Below, piece by piece: positions 52,735-62,300 of a stretch of 64,000 bases of DNA. The stretch lies in the NCBI GenBank assembly GCA_024867545.1, contig JANFNE010000020.1:434001-498000 (forward strand), written 5' to 3'. The translations under genes and the position numbers were made by a program. Every line of letters begins with the position of its first letter. Within the stretch, counting starts at the first letter, position 1. Below the pieces are notes generated by a model, which was given only the letters and a program-made list of their open reading frames with translations, made no database searches and was not told the origin of the DNA. The stretch comes from Phytopythium helicoides (Eukaryota > Oomycota > Peronosporomycetes > Pythiales > Pythiaceae).

Positions 52735-54387
52735 TTAGAGCGGCTCATTGCGCAGGAAGCGCCGCAGCATCTCCAGAGCCACCTGCGGCTGGTCGCGAGG
52801 CACCATGTGACCAGAGTTGAACACTCGCAGGAACGACAAACGGTCCTCGAACGACCGAACCGATCCCGCAACCTCGACAAGAGGCTGATGATGGTGCTTG
52901 TCATCACCCACCACAACCTCGAACGCGCGATCGGGTGCGGCATTGAACTCGGCTTGGTGCTTCCACTCGAGCTGTGAGACCCACGCGAGTCCCCCGATCC
53001 AGTTGCACATGAGATCGGCATCGCCGTGGTAGATGAGTACGCGCAACGCGTCGTCGTTGAGGAGATCGGCGACGTACGGCGCGAAGCTCCTGCCAACATC
53101 CCCCGCAAAACCGGCTGCAACGCGTCCTGAGCATTGCTGCCACGCGGGGAACGTCTGAGGAATGTTCAGATACTTTCGAACTGCCGGAGAGTTCAGGTAC
53201 TCGGTGATGACCGTCTTGTCGTAACAATCTAAAAAGCTAGCCTCGGAACACTCGAGGCGTACGTCATACATGTTTCGGTGTGCGTCCCCCAAGGCGCTGA
53301 TGATGGCTCCACACGTTGAATCCATTTGAAAGCACGCCCTTGAGCTTGTCTGGCAAGCAGTCAGAACATCTAGACACGCAGGGATGGCCTCCTTGGCCGT
53401 CTCCAGTTGCGTCTCGTTCAGCAACGTGATGTTATAAGGGTTGTCGGCGATGTCAAGGAAGTGCCGAAACTGCGTCGACAACCGTCAGTATGTCAGTATG
53501 GAGCGCAGACAGACATCACCCCAAAGGATTTGAAAACGACATACCTGAATGAAAGGATCGACGAGTCCATTTCCGATGGCGATCCCCTGCAGGTTGATTC
53601 GCGCTTTCGCGTCCACCTTGTTTCTCGGTGTTGTAACGTGACTCGTGATACCCTTGTTCTCCAGCCAAATGTAGTGTGCAGCAGCAGGAATGTGGTGGCC
53701 GGCATAACTCTCGCCGGCGATGAAGAGCGGACGACCTTCAAACTCCGGATGCGTATCAAGGAAGCCTTGCAAAAACCAGTAAATGTTCTCCTGAACGTTG
53801 TCCTCGGTATGGTCCAAGCCTTCATCCGGGACGTACGAAAAACCCGTGCCACTCGGTTGATCGAGCCAAACGACATTCGCCTCCGTGTTCCACGAGTACG
53901 GGTTAAAGGTGGTTGTGAGATCGGGGTTTACCGTACACGGTCCGTTCTCTGTAAGCAACGCCATGAGACTCGAGCATCCTGCTCCGCCAGTGAGCCAGAG
54001 CACAAGCGGGTCAGTTGACGGAGACGAACGTGACTCGAACAGCCAGTAGAAAAAGTGGTCGTCTTTTTTGTTGGACAGCCTGATATACCCAGCTCGGTTC
54101 TTGGCCGTGCCGCACATGATCGTTTTAGACATTTCAGTCGTGTCGAGTGATGGTGATGCATCTACCATCGTCAAAAGAGGGATCTCGTTCCGTTTTGTGA
54201 GGGACGTAGTTGCATGCGCCTCGCTTGACGCCGAGATGTTTGCGCACAACCCGATAGATACGACGGCAACGACGACAAACATCGCGAGTCCAGTGATGCT
54301 CTTCGTGCGGAATGTGCGGATAGCATCAGGGTGTTGCAACTTGAAATGTTGCGCTTGAATCTGCAGCGGAGTCTTCTCGGTGGCCAT
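52735..54387 (-). CDS. Serine carboxypeptidase S10, SCP17 (intron, right arm)
   Basis: Exons 54387-53545 and 53469-52735 (intron 53470-53544, 75 bp) encode 525 residues. Exon 2 has the same sequence as SCP15 except near FRHFLDIADN. The intron differs from that of SCP15 by a few bases, one of which creates an in-frame TGA (TACTGACGG against TACTCACGG), so intron retention would truncate this copy only. GGAGCSS and GESYAGHHIP are shared with SCP15. Confidence 0.92.
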
Positions 54388-55328
54388 TGCAGCAGATCAC
54401 GAGGCACTCCTCTATGAAATCTACTTTGATGCAAGATGAGATTCCGTTGCTTCGGTAGCTGCTGGCGAATTCAAGAGTGAGGCGAAGGAGGGCGGGCGTC
54501 TTTGATGTGAGCAGCATTCATTCTTGGGACTTGTCGAGCTCTGGTGCAGTAGACGTATCCTCGATCTGCTTGATGATGCCATTCCCATCTTCGTCCAAAG
54601 GCTGTACTCTAGTGCCGTAAACTGCTTGAGTGCAACTCCGCAGTACAATATTTCTACAGTATTGCACTTGAGTGAAATGATGCCAATTAAATATTCAATG
54701 TAGCAATCGTATCTTGGTCACAACAGATGAAACTGTTCGTTCACATCTATGCCTGACACTGGTCATGAGACGTAAGGAAAAAAGGGCTTGCGAGGTTATG
54801 AGCGAGTTCAGGAAAATCAGATCCGCGCGCGCGGGAACTCGTTTTCGGTTTTCTGGTGGTGGCATCACCCTCGACGCCACTGACTTTGTGAATGGAAATT
54901 GACGGCTGATAAATCCCTGACCTGTCAATTACGATGAGAGCTAGGATGACGGATACTTGCCAGTTTTTCTTCAATCCTGCGACTCCTTTCCTCACCATTA
55001 TAGATGCAATTGATTTGTGACGTTGTAAGTCGAGCCGAGACGCTCAAACGAGTAATCGTGGTCTTATTGTCGTCACCGAATCTTTGAATTTGCAACCATC
55101 AACGGAGATGGCGGGCCACCATACAATCAAATGGTACTGGAAAAAACCAAACAAGCGATGTATCAACTAGTTAAACAACTTTGTGCGATGACATGTCAAG
55201 ATTCGGGAAGGACAGTTGTCATGCTGCCTCTTCGAATGTATTTCGCTCGCAAGACCAAAACCATCGTAGGCATTGAAGACTCTCGGAGGCTTGCGTTAAT
55301 CACTTTGCAACACAAGGCAACTAACTGC
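54388..55328. other. SCP17-SCP18 spacer
   Basis: This is the inverted homolog of the SCP14-SCP15 spacer with many substitutions and indels. The ORF-like stretch of the left spacer is broken here. It contains a GC-rich patch cgcgcgcg near 54,826. Confidence 0.6.
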
Positions 55329-56813
55329 TCAATACGCCTGTCCATACAGGAACTTGTTGATCAGTTCCAGCGACACTGCAGGCTGATCGGATGGCACAAA
55401 ATGACCAGCATTATACAACCGCACAAAAGCAAAGTTCTCATATGAACGAACGACACCAGCTTCCACTGCCGGAGGGTTCGCGACCACGGGGTCGTGAGTA
55501 ATGAAAGGTCGCTCTCTAGCGGCGTTGTAGCCTTCTGTACCGCTCCACTCGAGCGCCAGTGTCCACGCGCGATTTCCAATCCAGTTGCACGCGAGATCAG
55601 TATCCCCAGCATAGATAAGCACGCGAAGACCATCGTTGAGCATATCAGCGACATAGGTGTGATGTGCCAACATGCAGTCGCGACCCAAGAAGACCGTATG
55701 AACTTCTTCGCTTGATCCCCTCCATTCAGCTACGCGAGGGTCTGCATTGAGATATTTGCGTACTTCTGGTAGGTTGAGATAGTTGCGGATGTACTTGTAC
55801 TGGGTGTCATCACAAGAGTTGGGGTCTGTGTTGTTGCACTCGTGAAGGATGTTGTAGAAGTCGTGGTTCTTCATGTCATAAAATGGAGAGATGAGCTTCT
55901 CGTCCCAACATTCAACAGCCAAAGCACACGGCGTATTGTTCAACGTCGTGCGCTGGCATTCCTTCACCAGCTCAATGCACTCAACGGTGTCCTTTTTCAT
56001 CTGTTCCGCTTGAGCTGGAGTCAGCACGGTCACGTTATACTGGTTCTCCACCATATCTGGAATGTGCGCAAGCTGGATCACAGGGTTTGTAAATCCGTTT
56101 CCAATTGCGATTCCCTTGATGTTGATGAGAGAAGTGTTGAACTCGCTCGGGTTCGCCAATTGTTGCTTGGTCTGCTGCCAAATGTAGTGACCAGCTCCAG
56201 GAACATAGTGTCCTCCATAACTCTCCCCCGTCACGTAGAACTCGCGACCCTCGAACTGCGGGTACTTGTTCAGGAAACCCTGAAGGAACCAGTAGATGTT
56301 CGCACCCACATCGGTCTCGTCGTAATCTTCATCCTGCGGAGCACCGAAGGAATAACCAACACCAGTCGGCTGATCTAGCCAGATAACGTTCGCGTTGCGG
56401 CTCCAAGTGTACGGATTGGGTGTCGTTGAAAGGTCCGCATTGATAGTGCACGGGCCATTTTCGTCAACCACGCTGTAGAGGCTTGAAGAACCAGGTCCAC
56501 CCTGGAGCCACATTACGAGCGGCTCCTTGCCAGTGTCTTCTTCAGCCTCGAAGAACCAGTAGAAGTAGTGGTCGTCCACCTTGTTGGCGAGCTTGATGTA
56601 TCCAAAGGAACTCTTGTCTGGGTTGCCGCAAACGTATGGAGGAAGTGACGCCACCTTGGTTTTGTGGTGGTGTTTGCTGAAGACGTCGCTGACGATCCAT
56701 AGAGCAAGTGCTGCCGCTGCGAACCCGATGGCGAACTTGATGATGAAAGCTCTGCGAGCTCGTTTGGATTCGTCGTTCGGTTCCAGCAGCGGTGTCTGCT
56801 CGTTGTCATTCAT
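55329..56813 (-). CDS. Serine carboxypeptidase S10, SCP18 (NEQTPLL, right arm)
   Basis: A single exon encodes 494 residues. The protein matches SCP14 except for one change seen (KSSFGYIKL for KSSSGYIKL), including the unusual WLQGGPGSSS, VVDENG, GDTDLACNW and GHFVP motifs. Triad Ser198, Asp404 and His471. Confidence 0.92.
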   Translation of the reverse strand: MNDNEQTPLLEPNDESKRARRAFIIKFAIGFAAAALALWIVSDVFSKHHHKTKVASLPPYVCGNPDKSSFGYIKLANKVDDHYFYWFFEAEEDTGKEPLVMWLQGGPGSSSLYSVVDENGPCTINADLSTTPNPYTWSRNANVIWLDQPTGVGYSFGAPQDEDYDETDVGANIYWFLQGFLNKYPQFEGREFYVTGESYGGHYVPGAGHYIWQQTKQQLANPSEFNTSLINIKGIAIGNGFTNPVIQLAHIPDMVENQYNVTVLTPAQAEQMKKDTVECIELVKECQRTTLNNTPCALAVECWDEKLISPFYDMKNHDFYNILHECNNTDPNSCDDTQYKYIRNYLNLPEVRKYLNADPRVAEWRGSSEEVHTVFLGRDCMLAHHTYVADMLNDGLRVLIYAGDTDLACNWIGNRAWTLALEWSGTEGYNAARERPFITHDPVVANPPAVEAGVVRSYENFAFVRLYNAGHFVPSDQPAVSLELINKFLYGQAY

Positions 56814-56970
56814 ATCAGGAGCGGTTTGATACTCGGTAGTGTTGGCTCTTGGTGTTGACAGTCGAGAGTCGAGAGGAAGTGCTTCAAAACGGAACTGGAG
56901 CAGCCCATCGCAGAGATTGGTTATCAGTCGGTAAGAATGCTGGCGGTTTGCATAAGGAATGCTGGTGCGT

Positions 56971-57508
56971 GTGGGATGCTGGAGAGATATGCACTAGGAC
57001 CATATGAATAGGCGAGAGCATCATACACGGCAGATTCATCACGGACTTGCTCAGCGATACCTGTGTCCACACGTCGCCATTTTTTTTTTGCCAACAAGGA
57101 CCACAGCACGGCAATAACGATTAGAGTCTCACACACAGCCTCGAGACGGCGGTGAATGCTGAATGCTGAAATGGTGTGCATACTTTGAGCGCCGTGATCA
57201 GCAGATAGTACATTCTGCCTTAGAAGTCCGTTCCTTTTCGCGGTGGGTTTGTACATGCCCAACAAGCTCCTCATGAACGAGAAGGCGTGAGGCGTTTGAG
57301 AAGAGTCAACTTGGAGGCATGACCACACACGATTGAGCTGCGGTAACTTACAAGTTTAGAATTACTTGCTCGCTTTGACCTGCAACCCATCTTCTCGCAC
57401 CGTGATCATGATTTCCACGATGCTAATCCGTTGCAGAGTCAGGGAACACACGAGCGAGCCAAAACGACCAAATGATGGTCATCGTTTTGGGATGGCACCC
57501 CTGCATAA
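56971..57508. other. Intergenic beyond the right arm
   Basis: Unique DNA of ~540 bp between the end of the palindrome and the SCP19 initiator. It includes a T9 run near 57,080. No gene is recognised. Confidence 0.6.
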
Positions 57509-57523
57509 TTCACTCTCGATTCC
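57509..57523 (+). promoter_or_regulatory. Initiator-like element of SCP19
   Basis: TTCACTCTCGATTCC resembles the SCP1/SCP6 element with a changed core, ~35 nt before the ATG. Confidence 0.45.
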
Positions 57524-57554
57524 TAACAGCTCCAACTCACATTTGAAAGTCACC

Positions 57555-59000
57555 ATGGCTTCCGAGACCACTCCACTACAACCTTCACACAACACACAAC
57601 CAACCACCTTCCGATCTCAACTATCTCGACGAGCCATCGTCGCGGCACTCACAACTCTACTGGTGCTAGGCGTCGTTGCACTCGTGTGGACCAAGGAACG
57701 ACCATCTGCACCAGTCCCTCACTTCTCACAAGACCTCCACGGACTCTGCGGAACGACCAAGCAGGACACAGGCTACATCCGTCTCCCGAACAAGAAGGAC
57801 AGCAAGTACTTCTACTGGTATGTCGAGTCGAGCCGCGCTCCGGAGACGGCCCCTCTCGTCCTCTGGATGACGGGTGGACCCGGCGGATCCAGCATGTACG
57901 CGTTGCTGGCGGAGAACGGACCGTGCACCGTCAACTCGGACTTGTCGACGACGCTCAACCCGTACTCGTGGTCGAACGAAGCCAACATGCTATGGGTCGA
58001 CCAGCCGACGAACGTCGGGTTCTCCTACAGCTCGGAGCCGGAAGCGGACGCGGACTCCACGGAGAAGGACGTGGGTCTCAACATGTACGAGTTCCTGCAA
58101 GGGTTCATTGATGAGAAACACCCTGAGCTGCGTGGTCGTCCCTTCTTCATTGCTGGCGAGAGCTACGGAGGTCACTACGTTCCAGCTGTCGCTCATTATA
58201 TTTGGCAGCAGAACAAGGTGGAGCAAGACTCGTCTCGCTGGATCAATCTTCAAGGCATCTCCGTTGGAAATGGTGAAATCAATCCAGCGATCCAGGAGCC
58301 TCGCTTCATTGACATGGTTGACAACGCTTACAATATCACGTTCCTGAACTCGAGTGCGCTTGAAGCTGCCAGATCCGCTGTTGGAAAGTGTGGAGATCTC
58401 ACAGCAAAATGCGAAAGTGATGAATCAGTGTGTGAGGACGCATACGGCTTTTGCGCTAATAACCTGGAAACCCCGTTGCTTGCTGCTAAGCGCAATCCCT
58501 ATGATATCCGTGAGACGTGCGACTCGGATGACTTGGGCAAGTGCCTCCACCCGGAAGATGTCACCTCCTTCCTCAATCTTCCAGAAGTGCGAAAGGCTCT
58601 CAACGTTGATAAGCGAGTCAAGTCGTGGCAAATGTGCAACTTTGACGTGAGTACCGCCTTCGTGGAGAGTCTGGATGTCACCAAATCCCTGAGCGATAGT
58701 GTTGCTGATCTACTCAACGATGGCATCCGCGTCCTCATCTACGTTGGAGACGCAGACCTCATGTGCAATTGGTACGGAAATCTCGCGTGGATGAGAGCGC
58801 TTGAGTGGAATGGCGCCAAAGCCTTCAATGCTGCCGAGTCTCGTCCTTTGGCTCTCGAAAGTAGCAGCGACGGCGTGGTCATCGGCTCTGGGCTGTTTAC
58901 TTTCGTTCGTGTGTTCAACGCCGGTCACATGGTTCCTGCGAACCAGCCAGCAGTGGCGCTCTCTCTGTTCTCTCGCTTCCTCAAGAACGAGTCGCTGTAG
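57555..59000 (+). CDS. Serine carboxypeptidase S10, SCP19 (MASETT type)
   Basis: A single exon encodes 481 residues from ATG 57555; 63 upstream in-frame codons belong to unrelated DNA. The N-terminal half is almost the same as SCP1. The central Cys segment (CEDAYGFCANNLETPLLAAK) is unique to this copy. The triad is as in SCP1. Its position mirrors SCP13 relative to the palindrome, although the arms themselves do not extend to it. Confidence 0.92.
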   Translation: MASETTPLQPSHNTQPTTFRSQLSRRAIVAALTTLLVLGVVALVWTKERPSAPVPHFSQDLHGLCGTTKQDTGYIRLPNKKDSKYFYWYVESSRAPETAPLVLWMTGGPGGSSMYALLAENGPCTVNSDLSTTLNPYSWSNEANMLWVDQPTNVGFSYSSEPEADADSTEKDVGLNMYEFLQGFIDEKHPELRGRPFFIAGESYGGHYVPAVAHYIWQQNKVEQDSSRWINLQGISVGNGEINPAIQEPRFIDMVDNAYNITFLNSSALEAARSAVGKCGDLTAKCESDESVCEDAYGFCANNLETPLLAAKRNPYDIRETCDSDDLGKCLHPEDVTSFLNLPEVRKALNVDKRVKSWQMCNFDVSTAFVESLDVTKSLSDSVADLLNDGIRVLIYVGDADLMCNWYGNLAWMRALEWNGAKAFNAAESRPLALESSSDGVVIGSGLFTFVRVFNAGHMVPANQPAVALSLFSRFLKNESL

Positions 59001-59018
59001 GGCGATTTAACAACTCAG

Positions 59019-59175
59019 AAGGTCCGCTAATGGCTAAAGTAGTGGAGACTGGTACCACTCAAAGCTGAGCGAGGCAGGCATTAGTTTGCATCTTCAATGC
59101 TCTTCGCCTGAGATGTTTCAGTCGTATCACCCAATTGTGGCGCCAGACTTGATCAACTGGTTCTTCATGAAAAGA
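59019..59175 (+). pseudogene. Relic of a MAPSER-type carboxypeptidase 3' end
   Basis: The region aligns with the last ~160 bp of SCP3. Matches run from the gatccgtt-like start through gtggaagctgg, gcatcttcaatgct and gacttgatcaa to ttcttcatga. Several substitutions destroy the frame and the catalytic His codon. It lies directly after SCP19, as a similar relic lies after SCP6. Confidence 0.72.
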
Positions 59176-59380
59176 GGCGACCGTAACGTGCTGGAAAAAC
59201 CGCGGTAGTTATCTCAGTGTGGATTGCTGTTAGCGTCGATGTGTTTGGTGTCTAGTTCATCTTTCGATGCTTGCAAAAGGATTGTAACAATCCATGCATT
59301 TCAACTTCACATGACACATTTTTCACAAGTTTTTTTTTTCGGACTTAATCGGATTTTGCCAATCAAGCCATCACCTCAAG
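59176..59380. other. TERT upstream region
   Basis: This short flank includes a T10 run (59,330-59,340) 40 bp before the TERT ATG. No clear initiator consensus is seen. Confidence 0.5.
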
Positions 59381-62300
59381 ATGGACGAGCTGCTGGCCAG
59401 CTCGCAGTCGCTGCGCGCCTTCCTGCTCCGGTACGTGGCCTCCTGCGCCTCCTGTTTCCCCTCAGCGATTGCATGCTGAGTGTTGGTTGCTGCTGTGGCT
59501 CGCAGTGCCGCGGAGGACGAGCGGTGCCGCGCGCCGGAGCTGCTGAAGCAGCGCGTGGAGTCTCTCGCGACTGGCGAGGTGGCAGCGGTGCTCGACCGGA
59601 CGCGCGTCAGGCTCTGCAGCTCTCGGCCGGCATCGAGCGAGTTTCCTCATCGGCCATGGGGCGTCGACACCGAGCTTTCTCATGTGCGTCTCGAGTACGT
59701 GCCGGTTTCTTAGCTTTTGCAAATTGTGATGATGGGATTTTGCAGTCGGAGGCGATTCATGCGGTTATCGAGCGGCTGCTGGCGCGGAGACGCGCGAACT
59801 GGGAGGACAGCAATTTACTGACGCTGGGATATCGAGACGCTGCTCCTGGGAGCAGTGGACACCTGGTCGCGCAGTCCAACGGTGTAGTGTGTTTTTACCC
59901 GAACACACTGGTGGCATTGCTCAAGAAGCCTCAATGGGAGGAGATCCACCACATCATGGGTGACGAGCTGTTTATCCACTTGTTGACTCACTACGTTATC
60001 CTTGTAGAATTACCTGGAGTACGGCGTTCCTTCGTTCAGGTATGCTCGGATGACGATCGATTGAAGTTGCTCGGCGGCTTAACCTTAAGTGCTATCTGCA
60101 ACTAGATCGCTGGTAAAAGTCTACGATACAGCCTACACACTGGATCTCCAGCTGAGCATACCTACGGGAAGACTGCTCGAGATGTTGTGTCGCTGAACGA
60201 GGTCATGTACGCTCGACTTGCCAGGAATCCACGTTCAGCGTATCGCGGTCCAACAGTGCTAGCTCATGCTGCCAAGAGGTCTCGTGGTCAGCCAACACGG
60301 GGAGACGCAGTGCGTGTAGTGAAGTCGATATTTCCAGGTATCGATGGGAAAAAGCGACTTCCTCGGCGATTAGTCAATTTGATCCCAATCGTGCAGGAAA
60401 TGGTTCGGCGGGCCAGCAACTGCGATATCAAGATGCTCGCCGATCGAATCGTGCCTTTAAGCCCCGAGTTTCGAAAATTTATGAGCGAATACAGCGAGGT
60501 GAAAAATCTCGTCGCCGAGCGAGCCCGTCATAGATTGGAGCGTGATATCGCTCTCGTTGACCCACTGGTTTTAAAAGCACTGGATGCGGAGTATCTAAGT
60601 CAGAGCGAGGAAGAGGAAGGCCATCGAGACCGAAAGAGAAAACGTCGTGAGGAGGCAGTAGAGGCCGTCTCGGATCCCGCAATGTATGCTCACTTGCAAG
60701 CCAGGACATCTAATCCCAAGAAACTGCGAACATTACAACACTCAAAGGCACCAGGGGTAAACTCACCTGCTTCCAATCTGGAAAAGCTGCAAGAGCACAA
60801 GTCAGAGATCAAAAAGTTGCTGAGCTGTTTTACTCCTAAACGTCGTGTGTATCGGTTTGTGAGAAAGCTAGTAGCCGCGATAGTCCCAAAAGACGTTTGG
60901 GCGGATAAATCTGCGAAGTCGAATTGGGTTAGCGTCAAGCAGCTGCTCCGAAAGCTGGTGCTTGCCAGAAAATATGACCTCATCTCTTTGAATAAGGTGG
61001 GGATCTTGGCATGATGGTGGAAAACAAATCCGTTTCTTATACTTTTCGTGTAGTGTGCCCATGAACTCCAGGTTAACAACGTGAGTTGGATGCACAGAAA
61101 CGGCACATCATCGTGGTAAGCCTATTCAAGAAATGCCTGGCGCTACGGCATTGCACGTTGCTGAATCCATTTACCCGTTTACCTGCAGCCCTCCAAACGA
61201 GATATCCACTCGTCGAAAGTTGTTTTCACAGCTACTTCAGTGGCTTATCACAGCTCTGGTTTTCCCAATGTTGCGAAGTTTCTTCTATATTACTGAGACC
61301 GAAGGGATGGCAAACGAGGTTGTGTACTACCAGCGACCAGTGTGGGACGTGATTTCGTACGTGCTTGGTGTATGTTGTTCATGGCTCGCCTTTCCTAAAG
61401 AATTGTGTGTGTATGTTTTTTTCCTTCTATCTCAGCGCTTTAGCCCTAAACGATTTAGAAGGTGGAATCATCGTCCCTCGAGACCATGTCATCAACGAAT
61501 GCACTCCTCAGGAGCGACAGCTTTCTAGTTCGCGACTCCGCTTGCTCCCCAAAGGCTCAGGCGTTCGTCCGCTCATTAATTTATCCGCGACAGGGACGGC
61601 AGGCACTCTTCCAGTCAACAAACTGTTAGAAAAGACGCACCAGGTGCTCACCTTTGAGATTAATCGTCACCGCAAACGTCTACTTGGGTCTGCTGTTCGC
61701 AACATCGACGAAATCTATGAACGCATCGAGCCCCTATTCAAGGAAATTGCGTCATGTCCTTCTTGCCAAGCAAGGCGGGAGGCATCAAACGACCACGAGC
61801 CCTTGCTTTATCTTGCAAGTGTGGACATTGAACGCTGTTTTGATACCATCCGAGGTCAGAAGCTATATCGTACATTGAAGAAGTCTTTGAGTGAAGAGGA
61901 GTACCTTGTTCGAAAGTACTGGGTTGGTCGAGAACTCGGATCAAAGAATCTCAACAATGGTAAGCCCTCTTCCAGCGCAGAAATGTTTTTTAAGATGGAA
62001 CGACCAGCAGTTCCGTCTGGTGATCTGGTCGAGTTCGAGCAACTAGCATCGCAGTCAAACAAGCGAAATGCAGTTTTTGTCGATGGGGTAGTTTACGATT
62101 ATGTCAGTAGAGACTCAATACTGGACATCCTCAAGGAGCACCTATTCTCGAACACTATTCAAGTTGGAGAAGAAGAATTCATACAGTCTCAAGGTATTCC
62201 ACAGGGTTCCGTGTTGTCCACAACGCTGTGTAACATATATTATGGTCAGTTTGAGCGCCGTGTACTTCGCAAGTCTCTTCCAGAGCTCTGCAATGTTCCT

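Larger units (their letters stand above)
52594..56970 (-). repeat. Large palindrome, right arm (~4.4 kb)
   Basis: This is the inverted copy of 46,247-50,626, carrying SCP17, a spacer and SCP18 in mirror order. The outer ends fade at ...GCATTCCT.ATGC on both sides. Confidence 0.85.

Noticed and set aside
46247..56970. Palindrome as a pure assembly artefact
   Set aside because: The arms differ by substitutions, indels and an intronic stop, and the spacers are clearly diverged, so this is not one segment copied twice by the assembler. Only long reads can exclude a wrong join.
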